From Podaxis mareebaensis (taxonomy: Eukaryota; Basidiomycota; Agaricomycetes; Agaricales; Agaricaceae), in contig JAEUWP010000139.1 in NCBI GenBank assembly GCA_018524725.1, positions 62,001-126,000 of the forward strand: a stretch of DNA of 64,000 nucleotides. Reading direction: 5' to 3'. How positions within the stretch are numbered: the stretch's first letter is position 1; every line of letters begins with the position of its first letter. Below, in pieces: positions 48,577 to 59,552 of the stretch. The notes under the pieces are model-generated. The model was not told where the DNA came from and ran no database searches. It worked only from the letters and a program-made list of their open reading frames with translations. The translations under genes and the position numbers were made by a program.

Positions 48577-48906
48577 TTATATTGTTATTGGACCTCCACT
48601 CAAAGTTCCCCTACCGGAAGACTGATTCTCCAGCCGCCTCTTCGACTCTCTTGCCAATCGTGGCCCAATCGTGGCGACTTTCCCCTCAAATTCAACCTCT
48701 GTGTCATTAAGGTTGATATGATCCTCGAGCCACTCCATACCCGACAAGCGACATTGTATTTGCGATCCCAGAACAGTGGCAAAGCGGTCGAGATAACGGA
48801 TCGAAAGCGCATCGTCTGGGTGAGCATGCTGATTGCTCGCGAGAGTTTTCCTATCAAGTCTTTGGGGTCGGGAGCCCTCAGTAGTGTCGAGCGCCTTTGT
48901 CTTTGC
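48577..48906 (-). CDS. Candidate exon of an unrecognised small protein
   Basis: A 109-codon minus-strand frame without its own ATG reads plausibly as protein: AKTKALDTTEGSRPQ, HPDDALSIRYLDRFATVLGS, CRLSGMEWLEDHINLND, EVEFEGKVATIGPRLARES, ending TLSGGPITI-TAA at 48577. It is helical and charged, with a coiled-coil-like middle, and ends 47 bp from the RRP40 stop (convergent). A first exon should lie between 48910 and 49250, but no splice I tried gives a clean join; a competing frame on the same strand (48600-48920) also stays open. Small coiled-coil complex subunits look like this, but I cannot name one. Confidence 0.35.
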   Translation of the reverse strand, partial: AKTKALDTTEGSRPQRLDRKTLASNQHAHPDDALSIRYLDRFATVLGSQIQCRLSGMEWLEDHINLNDTEVEFEGKVATIGPRLARESKRRLENQSSGRGTLSGGPITI

Positions 48907-49682
48907 TCAATCAAGTACATGGGCCAGTGGAACTTGCTAGGAGTAAGCAGCTGAAAATAAAGTTAACTCACGTTGTACTCGAAGTCAAGGTCTCGTCGAC
49001 CCGCACTGTAGATGGTGCATATAATCGCGATCGTTGCTGATTTTGAAACGGGCACATCCTAACACATTTCTGTGTATCATCATCTGTATGTACTCCGAGG
49101 CGGAGGAAGCTCGTTTCGCTGGTTTCTGATGCATTTGTTCAGTATGACGGATTGTGAACAATATTTCATTAAGTGATACGTATAGGGGCATTGAAAACAT
49201 GGAGAGAATTTCACAATGAGCACAGTAATTCAACCCGTGCGGGAAACTGCGGGTACTGTGACAAATTGTAGACTCTGAGTCAGCGCTGCAGGGAAAGGCA
49301 CACTTAACGCCTTTAGGGACTATCCGCTTGACCTATTCTCCTCGTTAGAGAGTCGCAGTTGCTCGGTGCTCGGCCGCGGGTTTATGGTGCGAATTAGGCA
49401 AGGAGGGTGTGGCGTCCAAGACGGTCTTAATCAACGTTTCTGCTTGAACGACATGCAAGGACGTAAACGACGTGAAAGTCGAGATAGACAAGCCGATGCA
49501 GCTTCTAGTCTGAGGTAAGACGAGTCTCGTTTGCATTGCGGCTGAAGAGTTGTTACTGGGCGTAGAAGAATGAATTAGAGTATGATACTGCAGCAAATAG
49601 CACATGATACTTTACACGGCATAAAGTTCTTTAAGCAAACGCCAAAAAGCCCAAAACATGAACATACGCGATCCTCAGTCAA
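48907..49682. other. Spacer, possibly with the 5' part of the preceding small gene
   Basis: No confident gene. If 48577-48906 is a terminal exon, its start codon and first exon should fall in the left third of this stretch. Confidence 0.4.
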
Positions 49683-50350
49683 CTAGTCATCTTCAATCAT
49701 CCTCGCTCTCTTGTTCGGTCTCCGCCCTGTGCTCGTCGTACTGACTATCTCTTCTTCGCTCTCGCCTGTACTGCGCATACTGGCACTAGCACGCTTCTTG
49801 CGCTGATATTCCTTGTCTCGGTTGCGCTTGAGCTGGACCATGGATAGTTCTTGGTTTCTAGTTGCAGGTGGGACAATAACAGTTGTGAGTCCCGGGGTTG
49901 GTTGTTTAACATACTCGTCATTAGGGTTTCCTTCGTCGTTGTCACCCACTAGTTCCAAAGACTGATACAAGTCAATTGAGTGCATGTGAGGAGGGCGAAG
50001 GGGAAACGTACTTTTGCGACAGTTAGACTGCTGTTAGAAAATATCCGGTCCTGATCGCTGATTTCGTACTTCCGTCTACCGGTTGTCTGGTTTTTGAGGT
50101 ATCCTTCAAACCCATGTATAATATTTCCACCGCTGTGTTGCGCAGTTTCGTTTAGATATGTAGCCTCTAGGTTGTGTATCTGGGCTTCTATTTGCGCCTG
50201 GAAATAGGTCAGTGTTACACAAATGTCATGAGTCAGTTTGCGCACCAGCTGTTTGTCTATCGCTCGCTTCTTTGGAAGTGCACTCAGGAGTTCCTTCTTG
50301 ACGGTCTCATAGCGCGAACGATCTTCGGTTGACGGTGCAGGCTCCGCCAT
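49683..50350 (-). CDS. EAF6: NuA4 histone acetyltransferase subunit EAF6
   Basis: A small subunit of the NuA4 (and in some fungi NuA3-type) histone acetyltransferase complexes; nuclear. ATG 50350 (MAEPAPSTEDRSRYE). Motifs: YETVKKELLSALPKKRAIDKQL, then, after an intron (gtgcgc...ccag), AQIEAQIHNLEATYL, HSGGNIIHGFEGYL, NQTTGRRKYEISDQDRIFSN. The block GNIIxGFxxYLK through DRIFSxSS is the EAF6 signature. A second intron follows SSLTVAK. The C-terminal exon is basic with a likely nuclear localisation signal (KRNRDKEYQRKKR, RPNKRARMIEDD) and stops at 49683. Divergent from RPT5 with 132 bp between ATGs. Confidence 0.92.
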
Positions 50351-50482
50351 AAGTTGAGGTGTAGTGTGGGTCAATGGTAGAAACGAGTTCTTTGGCGTTG
50401 TTTGGCAAGGCCTTCTGGGGACGCGTATGCGAATTGTGATGAACGCGTCATTGCCCAAAGCACTCACTAATTTACCCTCATT
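50351..50482. promoter_or_regulatory. 132-bp bidirectional promoter EAF6/RPT5 with two ACGCGT boxes
   Basis: The two start codons are 132 bp apart. Two copies of the palindrome ACGCGT (50421-50426 and 50443-50448), the MluI cell-cycle box core bound by MBF-type factors in ascomycete yeasts, lie 16 bp apart in the RPT5-proximal half. Whether MBF acts on these genes in basidiomycetes is inference. Confidence 0.5.
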
Positions 50483-52123
50483 ATGTCCTCCGCCCAGCCC
50501 CCAAACCCGCCTTCGAGCAACAACAACGACAAGAAACCAGAAGGGAACGCTCCCGCTGCTACACCTGCCGCCGGTGACAATGCCCCCATGGACACTACCC
50601 CTGACATCCCACCCCAGGAGAATTGGGATGACATTCCTGAGGAGATTCTGTCACTGAGCACCGATGAGATCCTTACCCGGATACGACTTATCGACAACGA
50701 TATCAAGGTAAAGACCCCCGTTTGTGTGTTCAGCACATATATTTATTATGTTCAGGTGATGAGGTCGGAAACCCTACGGCTACAACATGAGCAGAGCGTA
50801 ATGAAGGAGAAGATCCGTGACAATGGGGAGAAGATCAAGCAGAACAAAGTTCTGCCGTATCTTGTTGGAAACATTGTAGAGGTGCGTTCGAATCTACTCG
50901 TTCAGTGGCAAAGAGCCCACGGAAATCTTGCAGATCCTAGATATGGGCCCTGAGGTGGAGGAGGATGGTGCCAACCGAGATCTCGACTCTATGCGTAAAG
51001 GCAAGTGTGCCGTCGTCAAGACATCAACGCGACAAACTGTCTTCCTACCTATGATTGGTCTCGTTCCTCCTGAACAGCTTAAGCCTGGTGATCTCGTTGG
51101 CGTCAATAAAGACTCTTATCTCGTGCTTGATACACTTCCTGCTGAATTCGACTCGCGAGTGAAAGCAATGGAGGTTGATGAGCGACCAACGGAGCAGTAT
51201 ACAGATATCGGTGGTCTGGAGAAACAAATCGAGGAGTTGGTTGAGGCCATTGTGTTACCCATGGAGCAGGCGGATCGCTTTAAGACCTTGGGTATAACAG
51301 CACCAAAAGGCTGTTTGATGTACGGACCGCCAGGTATGTCTTAGCCGCCTGTTGCACATATACCACTGACGTTCTTCAGGCACGGGTAAGACGCTACTTG
51401 CCCGTGCATGTGCTGCCTCCACAAAGGCTTGCTACCTCAAACTCGCTGGTCCATCCCTCGTCCAGATGTTCATTGGTGATGGCGCTAAACTTGTACGCGA
51501 TGCTTTCGCCCTTGCGAAGGAGAAAGCTCCCGCGATCATTTTCATTGATGAGTTGGACGCCATTGGTACCAAGCGCTTCGACTCCGAGAAGAGTGGTGAC
51601 CGAGAAGTACAACGTACCATGCTTGAGCTACTGAATCAACTTGACGGTTTCGGAAGTGACGAGCGAATCAAGGTAAAGCTCAAGTGCCTAGCTCATCCAT
51701 GCATATGATTGACAATATTTCTCTCAAGGTCATTGCTGCCACTAACCGAATAGACATCCTAGACCCTGCCCTTCTCCGTTCTGGTCGCCTGGACCGAAAG
51801 ATCGAATTCCCTCTTCCCAACGAAACCGCCCGTGCCCGCATCCTCGAAATCCACTCCCGCAAGATGACATGTTCACCTGACGTGAACTACGAAGAATTGG
51901 CTCGGAGTACGGATGAGTTCAACGGTGCTCAGTTGAAGGCAGTTTGCGTGGAGGCTGGTATGATCGCACTCCGGGAAGGTGCTACGAAGCTCTCGCATGA
52001 GCATTTCTTGAGCGGTATTGCAGAAGGTACGGTGGACTTCGTTGTTCTGATTGATGAGCTTTATCTGATAATGTCGTCACAGTGCAAAGCAAAAAGAAGA
52101 ACGACCTCATGTATTTCGCATAA
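50483..52123 (+). CDS. RPT5: 26S proteasome regulatory ATPase RPT5 (PSMC3)
   Basis: One of the six AAA ATPases of the 19S base that unfold substrates and open the 20S gate. ATG 50483 ([13 protein letters not shown]). Coiled coil and OB region: [58 protein letters not shown] core: [20 protein letters not shown], Walker A GPPGTGKT (split by an intron inside GPPG-TGKT), [17 protein letters not shown], Walker [12 protein letters not shown], and [14 protein letters not shown] carrying the Arg finger region. The last exon encodes [13 protein letters not shown]; the C-terminal YFA is the HbYX-type tail by which Rpt5 docks in the alpha ring. Six introns, stop TAA 52121-52123. Complete and typical in length (about 460 aa). 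Confidence 0.96.
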
Positions 52124-52930
52124 TCATTGTACTATGTTTTCCGGGTATATCATACAATTCCCTCTATTGACATTGATTCCGGATCTGAATTTCGTCATGG
52201 TGCACACGCATATGCAGTGTCGGAGATGTGGCCAGAAGCGACGTGATTGCGTGTCGAAGTTGGTTTTACAATCATGCACAGCGCTTAGTACTCGGGGAAG
52301 GCCTATGGTCGCTTGCCAGCGTATGTGGCCTGTCTATTTTTAGTGCTAGCCTCGTCTATCGTAGGATTGAGATGCTCGATTCAGATAATTACACATGAAG
52401 TTGGAGATTAGAATGCCCGCCGCCGTAACATCTCGGAAAATTACACTAGGACCTGACCTCTTCGTGCTATTTTCATGAAGAACGTGAGACTTCCCCCAGA
52501 CCTTTTGGCAAGAGGTGATAGGTAAGGGATCACTGCAATGTTCAGGGCACTTTGCCTTCCGTCATCGCAGGCAAGAGTGCTGGTGTGTCGTGTCCTGAGG
52601 AAGAACTTATCACTAGATCTGCCACTGTGCCTCCTTGTGAGACGCGGCACCTCAAGAGGTATCCCTGGGGTATTTGAAGGTACCTTGCAAACGAAGGACT
52701 GCAGTCGTAGGTCCACGCTTTTACTACATTTCCTCGCTGAAACCTCGCATACTTAGGTCCAGTCACTCTACTTCTGCAAACCTATACTTAGATTTGAATA
52801 TCGGACTGGGGTTTATTTTTGTCCGTTTGACAGGATGTTAGGATGCTCTGGGCCGTTGTGTCAACCTCCCTCCCCATGGTACGTCGGTTCCTTGGCGTTT
52901 TGTTTTATCCAGCACGGGCGGACCTCACAG
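52124..52930. other. Spacer between RPT5 and the AA9-like gene
   Basis: About 800 bp. Frames at 52441-52766 on both strands are unrecognised and mutually overlapping. I see no gene or repeat. Confidence 0.45.
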
Positions 52931-52938
52931 TATAAATA
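52931..52938 (+). promoter_or_regulatory. TATA box of the AA9-like gene
   Basis: TATAAATA about 79 bp upstream of the ATG at 53010. It suggests that this copper-brace-less gene still has a working promoter of the AA9 type. Confidence 0.55.
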
Positions 52939-53009
52939 TCCTTCATTCTGGTCCTTTCAATGCTCCATAACTCTCCGAGTGACCTCTTGCGCCATTTGTT
53001 TTCTCTGAC

Positions 53010-54182
53010 ATGAAGTTTGTAGTGATATTATCTGTTGTCGGCGTGCTAAGCACCAGCGTGGTCGCCCGAACTGTGTTCTCCGTTTGTGCCTCGCTCTCTT
53101 TCCTGCAAATCTCTTACTGAGTACTAGCCAGGCGCTATCAGTTGATGGTGTATACCAAGGACAAGGTGTTGGTGTCCGAGTCCCAGAGAGCAACGCGGTA
53201 CGTCACTGCTGGTTGTTTGCTTCTCATGTGTTTACTGACTACTGTGGATGGTGCCAGCCTGTCATGGATATCAACTCCCAGGACATAATCTGTAATACCG
53301 ATTTCATCCAGCCCGTTTCGCAAGCCGTCGTTCAGGTATCCGCTGGTTCACACGTCACGGCACATTTCCATCGTCTATCGACTGGATATTCGGGTCCCGA
53401 CCCTTCCGACCCATTGGATCCTACGAATAAAGGTCCTGTTGTTGCTTACCTGTAGGTTCTCTGCCGTGGTTCCGGTTTTAAGATCCTTACTGTGAGTTTG
53501 TAGAGCTGCTATTCCTTCAGCGACTCAGTCCGATGTTACTGGTGAGTCCCGCGCCAATGGTAGACGTTATGTTGTTCAGTGCTCCTCAATGTTACGCAGG
53601 TTTGAAGTGGTTCAAGATTTGGCAAGATGGATACGACAGCACAACCCACCAGTGGGGGTCTGACCACCTGTACATCAACAAGGGTAATGTGACGTTTACG
53701 ATTCCAAGTTGTATTACTGCTGGAGATTACTTGCTTCGCGTCGAGTCAATCGGTGCGTCTCATGCGGAGGATCCCAGACAAATTCTGAGTCTGTGAACTG
53801 TAGCACTACAATCTGCTACGACTTACCCTGGAGCCCAATTCTATGTAAGTGATGTCCCTGTTCCTTCACCGCGACCCTGCGAGGCTCACTTGTTTTTCCA
53901 CTTTCTTTAGATGAGCTGTGCACAAATTTCCGTGACACAATCCTCTTCCACTGTAAAGGAAGTATCGACTGTCAGATTCCCTGGTGCATACAAATGTACG
54001 TGCTCGCGTTTTCTTTGAGAGATTTTGAAGCCGAGTCCAGTTTCCTGAAGCCACGGATCCTGGTATTGTCACCTCAATCTTTGGAGTTACGAGTTATACT
54101 CCTCCGGGTAAGGGAACCAATTATTACATCGAGCACTATTAGAACTCATGCTCGCGCAGGTCCACCTGTATTCAGTTGTTAG
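53010..54182 (+). CDS. AA9-fold protein lacking the histidine brace (N-terminal Arg type)
   Basis: A secreted AA9 homologue spliced from about eight exons. The signal peptide [19 protein letters not shown] ends at Ala, so the mature protein would begin [15 protein letters not shown]: Arg replaces the catalytic His1. The second brace position is also lost: the usual SHKGP block reads [12 protein letters not shown], with Asn for His. The rest of the fold is intact: [87 protein letters not shown] (axial Tyr kept), [24 protein letters not shown]. It stops at 54182 without linker or CBM1. Splice frames close cleanly and a TATA box is present, so it is probably expressed. Known Arg-type AA9 proteins (Lentinus similis LsAA9B is the characterised case) are not classical monooxygenases. 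Confidence 0.85.
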
Positions 54183-54308
54183 TTCGTGATATTTGTTATT
54201 AGCTATGAGAGTTGCTATAAATAAACTGAGTGGTGTTTGTCTGTGAGGCTCAAGCCAAACAAAGACTTGGTTGTCGCTCTGGATGGTCAGTTTCGGCAGT
54301 TAAAAGTC

Positions 54309-55910
54309 ATGTCGTCACCACTCGCTCAAGCGCAAAGCGAAGGACTATGTCTGCGCTACCCAGAAAGCGCGGGCATGCACCGCGAAATTACTATTGAAAA
54401 TGCAGTTAACATGCTCTTGCGCGCTGCCCACGTCGCCCAAACGGTGCCATTCACCTGGGGATACATCGACAAACCAGCTGGTAAGTCTTCATCACATCTT
54501 CGACCATAAGAAAACAAGAGATACTTAGGACTCAGAGGGACAGACATACGTGTTATTTTTGCCTCCAGAAAGGCCGTTCCCAAATGACGGCATAAGGTAT
54601 CAAGATTCCGAAGCCAAATATGTCGTCCCAGTTGGCAATGGACGTGTGAGTTGCTATTTGACCACAGTGAACCAAGATAACGAGAGCACTAATATAACTA
54701 TCACTTTGGACGGGCGCAGGAAATGGAAATAGGCGAGGTGAAATATGGCTTTGTCCCGAATTCGCAAGACCAACAGGCGTGGAGGTCCCGAATGCGCTAT
54801 CGTCTAATAAAAGGCAGCCATCCTCAACTCGTTCTAGTGCACTACACACGAGGTCCTCCTGCACGTGCGTAAATCTTTCTAATTTGTGATGATCGTTTTA
54901 CAATCGATTTGTCTCAATTGGCGCCGGATTTTGACTCGAAGAATCTGATTCTTTTGTACTTTCCCAAACAGCGATCAATCCGTCATTATTCAACCAACCC
55001 GTACGCACCTATCCTCTCCGCGGGATTACAGAGTCCGGAGTCTTCGTCGCGGGCGAACGAGCGGGGCAAAAAGCGCAGCCTCCTCAAGGTAACATGATGC
55101 ATGGCCAGATGCCCCCAGGCCCACCTGGCATGCCGCCAATGGGCATCCATCAACAACAGGCGATGGTCGCGCACCAGAACAATAACATGGAAATGCTGGA
55201 GAGACGGCAGCGGGAACGTCAGGCTGCCGAAAGGGCAGCGAATCCCCCAGGGGTAAGCTTCTCTCCCCACTCCTTTATTCCAATCTTATCCCCCATCCAT
55301 TCATTTACTAATCCTGAGTGATTTTCACTTAGCGACCACCTCGTCCTGAAGATGATGACTCGGGCGGTGAGTCCTTCATTGGTCGATATAAATATGGCAA
55401 GATAAGCCCAGGTCTTCTCACTCGTTTCCCCTTGTATTCCTCACAGATGAAGTTGACCAAGTTTCGACAAGAACTCTCGCAATGGCTCGCTACAAACGTA
55501 ATCATGAACTGATGAACGAGGTATTCCAAACAGCTGCCTTTGGTACGTTTTTCCTGCCGTCTGTATGCCGCTCTTCCACCTTCCCGGTGGCGCAGCATGC
55601 GAGTGTAAAAACAGCAACTAACCGAGATCTCTACACAATTGAACAGGCAATAAGGCAATCCCCCCTAAACCCAGCCCTTATTCCACCTTCTCACAGCCAG
55701 AACTCGAAGCCAAGGTGGTGCGTCGCATGGATTCTCGTCCATCCCCATGTACATCTTTGTTTGTGGCTGACCACGAAAATTTTACAGTCGAAGCTCCAAA
55801 ACGAGATCGAACAGCTCAAGCAGAAGTCAGATGAGCGACGGGCTCGGGCTGAACAGAACAGAAGCACCGCTATGAATATTGACTCAATAGGCGATGGCAT
55901 TGCTATCTAA
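54309..55910 (+). CDS. SSR4: SWI/SNF and RSC complex subunit SSR4-like
   Basis: A subunit of fungal SWI/SNF-RSC chromatin remodellers. ATG 54309 (MSSPLAQAQSEGLCLRYP) is chosen because no in-frame ATG precedes it. Eight exons join in frame. The N-terminal Ssr4 region reads ENAVNMLLRAAHVAQTVPFTWGYID, GQTYVLFLPPERPFPNDGIRY, AKYVVPVGNGREMEIGEVKYGFVP and YRLIKGSHPQLVLVHYTRG. Across an intron of about 106 nt (54866-54971) it continues PINPSLFNQPVRTYPLRG, SGVFVAGERAG. A Met/Pro/Gln-rich stretch, an acidic linker and a C-terminal region MARYKRNHELMNEVFQTAAFG then follow, with a closing coiled coil (LQNEIEQLKQKSDERRARAEQ). Stop TAA 55908-55910. The family call rests on the order and wording of the N-terminal blocks. 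Confidence 0.75.
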
Positions 55911-56606
55911 GCTCATTTGTTTGTTTCTTGATCATGTTCTGTATTTGACCCCTGGGCCTTGGTGCTGTGGATGTGCGTATTTCTGTTCGCTTTGCTGAGA
56001 TTGGCTTTCTCCTGCTTTGAGTAAGGGCCACAAACTCGTCAAATTCAACTAATGCTACAATAACATAGATATTTTGTGGGTATACAAGAGTCAGATGGTG
56101 TGCATACAGGAGTGAGGGAGAAGTATACACGTGAGACTGAGAGACTATTGAGACTGGAGAGAGTGAGTAGAGAATGATGTGGGGTGGTTGGCTATTGCAC
56201 ATAGAGAAAGAAGAAGAAAAAAAACAGAAAATCTTGCAGCAATGAGGAGAATCCTGAGAGCTGTGGACAGAATAAATAAGAACGAGCGGCAAAATTGCAA
56301 CGAGAAGGGGAGTAGGAACGAAGAAACAGAGAGGAGAACAAAATAAGAGGGAAACATAAGAGAACCGGGAGAGGGCGAAGTCAAGTTGTTCATCATCCTC
56401 AACCTATCTGGTCCACGAAACCTCGAGACAGAAACATTGGAAACCTCGAAACCTCGAACCCTATCTGGGCGCTTTCAAATTGATAACGATTTCATTTCCG
56501 GCATTTCGGGGCTAAAACTGCTCCCTGGTTGGGCAAGGGACGTCGCGTCATTTCCCAAAACTTGCTCAGGCTAGTGCCTGGCGGAGGAGTGGAAGCACCA
56601 TCCCAT
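55911..56606. other. Convergent 3' spacer
   Basis: About 700 bp between the SSR4 and kinase stops (convergent genes). A-rich around 56200-56360. No gene is supported. Confidence 0.45.
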
Positions 56607-59242
56607 TCAAGACCATCCGATACCACGATCGACACTCCTCCCCCTCTGCGGCCTCGCGGGTACTGTGACACCATCCGTGCGATCAGGGGACGCAGACGCA
56701 GACTTTTTCAGGTACTCGTTGATAGTAGCAGCAGATACAGGCAGTTCGCCCGGTTGGGACTGTGTAAAAGGTCGAGCAGACGCGCTCCAAGGGGTAGCGC
56801 CAGGGGTAATCGGCGTCGGAGGTGTACTCCCCGTCCTCTTGTTCCTCCTCTTCATCCAAAACTCGTGATCATACTCATATGGTTCGTGAGCATGATAATG
56901 TTGATAGTAGGAGTGCCTCGTGCCCGCATGATCTCTCGAAGCGGAAGACGAGGAAGACGGGGTTCTCAAGCTAAAGCCGCAACTTCGACTCCGTTCCTTT
57001 TCCGAACCCAACCTGACGGCGTGGCCAGGCTTGTCACCTTGACCTTGGACACCTGTCGTCCTATCTGCTCCAAAGCCACCACTCCATTGTCCGACGTCAA
57101 CGTTCACATTCACGTTATCGGCATCCGAACTGTCGCTCGCTGTAAACGATAAAGGCGAGGCTCGAATCTCTCGAGTGGATTTAGAGCGCCCTCTCCTCTC
57201 TTCTTCCTCCACACTATCAAGACGTAACTCGTCGGGTTGATCATCGACGACCGGCAAAGATGCACTGAATGGTGCGTTGAAAGGGGTACAAAAATCGATG
57301 GGAGTGCCTGGAACGATGCTGGGGCTGGGAGATCGAGAAGGAACGAGCGGTTTACGACGGAAGAGCCGACGACCACGATCAATAGACGAAGTTGGGGACG
57401 ACAAGAATGTAGATTCCGCGCTGGACATAATACTGGCACTGAGGCCCGAGCTCGTCGGTGTCGGGGAAGGTGCCCGTGAATTGTGACGGGACATCACACC
57501 TCGACTGAGGCTGCGGCCAGCGTATGGCTGGTGATGCGTTGGCACTGGTGCCCTGGATTGCGAACGTTTAGCGCGAGAAGCTGATCGGCGTGAAGCAGCT
57601 TCTAGCGCAGGCCGCGTCCTTGCGTCCTCCTGGGATGAGTCTCCGTTCGGACTTGGAACAGCAAGAGCAGGAGGACGGGAGCGGGAACGGGAGGTAGGAC
57701 GCGTGGATGATCTGCACTGGGTTTCATATTCTTCATCGGATTCTGCGGGAGTTACGTCGTCACCTTCACTTCCCCAACCAACTCCCCAGGCAACCTCGTC
57801 GACCATAGCAATGGTCCAACGTTGCTGCGTGGATCGTTCGAGGCAACCCTTGAGCACACGCTCGGCGCCTCTTCCAATTCCAGATGGGACCTCGAACGTG
57901 CCTACGAGTAATAAATTGAGTTCCGTGGATTTGATGGCACTAATCAATCCAAACCCTTACCATGTAGAATTTTCATTTGGAGCCGCGGTTCAAAGGAGTC
58001 AGAGAACGGGAAACGACCCGTCAAGAGTGCATATAGCAAGACACCAAGCGCCCAGATGTCTTGGGCCGGGTGTGGCCGTAAGGAACTGTTGGTTTGTGGG
58101 AGGAGGATCTCGGGAGCAGCGTAAGGCAGTGAGCCTGGCTGGCATCCATGGATGGAATTGGTATTGTGGGGAGAAGAAGTTGAATTGCGGTGTCGAACTC
58201 CATTGTGGCGTGCGATCGCAGAGGGCGTTTGCAAGCTCGACCTTGCCTGGCGGCGAATCGAAGGTCCTGCAATTGTTGCAGCCCTGTGCATGGGGGTAAC
58301 GTTACCTTGACGGAAGGGATCGTGTTCACATTGCTCTTCTACGTCTGATTCCAGGTCATCCTCGTCGATTTCACCTATCTTTCTGGACATGCCAAAATCT
58401 CCGATTCTGCATACACCCATCTCATCCACGAGCACATTCTCTAGTTTGATGTCCCTATGGACATACATCGCAACCTCATGAAGATACCGCAACCCCCTCA
58501 CCACCTGCCTAAACATCATCCCCGCATCATCCTGAGGCAACGCTGGGGTGCCATCACGCTTGAGTATATCATACATTGAGCCTGCAGGGCAAAACAGGGT
58601 TACAAAGAAGTCTGCATAAGAGGTATGGACCGCGGCAAAGAGCGGGAGGATGTGCTCGTGGCTCAACATAGACCAGACCTCTGCTTCGTGGTGCAGTTTC
58701 TTGAGGGCGAGTGAAGGGTTCTGGTGCTTCTGTATATCGGATCGCTTGACGATTTTGACGGCGACTACCCCACCTGAGGCAGAGAACGCCCGTCGGATAA
58801 TCGACGAACCGCCGTAGCCGATGATCCCGCCCAGGGTATAACCCGCAACGGTCTGGCCCTCATCATCGGGGAGGGGTGCGGGTGCCAAGCAAGGGCTGAA
58901 TGCAGCTAGAAACATGGCTGCAGGGGATACGGAGACGCCTTGAGGGGCAGAGCTGGATGATGGCATGGGAACTGGGATGGGGGAAGATTGGAGATGGCTC
59001 GAGTGGAGCGGGCTGTTTTGACTGCCCTCCACCCGGGAAAGGGCGGCAGAAAGGTGCTGTTCATCGTCGAGGTCAGCATCCGAAGGCGCTTCGAGGCTCC
59101 ATCCGGCTCCTGAACAAAAGCTCGAGAGCCTACCAGGTCTCGAAGGTGAGGAAAAAGTTAATTCTTGATGGGAGTTGTTGTGGGGGCCATAGCCAGGCAG
59201 AGAACGGACTTCTTCTGGAGATAGGATGTTCCCAGAGTGCAT
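56607..59242 (-). CDS. Serine/threonine protein kinase with long activation-loop insertion
   Basis: Two exons, about 870 aa. ATG 59242 (MHSGNILSPEEVRSL). Kinase domain about residues 134-450: Gly loop IIGYGGSSIIRRAF, VAVKIVKRSD (Lys163), HEAEVWSMLSHEHILPL, MYVHRDIKLENVLVD, GDFGMSRK (DFG 282-284), SLPYAAPE (376-378), DIWALGVLLYALLTGRFPF. All catalytic residues are present, so it should be active. DFG to APE spans about 90 residues instead of 25-35, because of an acidic then Ser/Thr/Arg-rich insertion. One intron (57944-57902 region, gtaagg...gtag) follows KILHG. The C-terminal half after RWTIAMVDEVAW is disordered, Ser/Arg/Pro-rich, ending RGRSVDRGIGWS. It looks like a fungal-specific CAMK-like kinase; the pathway cannot be told. 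Confidence 0.88.
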
Positions 59243-59552
59243 TAAACAAAGACAAGATCAGAGTATGGGATGGGATAGAAGGGAGAGATGGTGGTGGTGG
59301 GAGGGAGAAAGGGAATGCAAGGGACACAGCTGACAAGAACTCGTCCGGTGACCTGCCCAAAGTGTTGCCAAGCCCGAAGCAGTCAAATTAAAAATATTTA
59401 TTTTCACTTTGCCACAGCCATCAGCGGAACGCACGAGACAGCCCCTAGTCTAGGGTTAAGATTCGATCTCAGCTCCACGTCACAGATACACGTTGTAGAT
59501 CCGTTTAAATGCCAAATCTATCCACCAAATATTCCTGCCAGCGCAATCCACC

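Noticed and set aside
48298..48954. 218-codon plus-strand frame overlapping the RRP40 last exon
   Set aside because: It is out of frame with the clear RRP40 KH exon, and its 3' half is antisense to a more protein-like minus frame.
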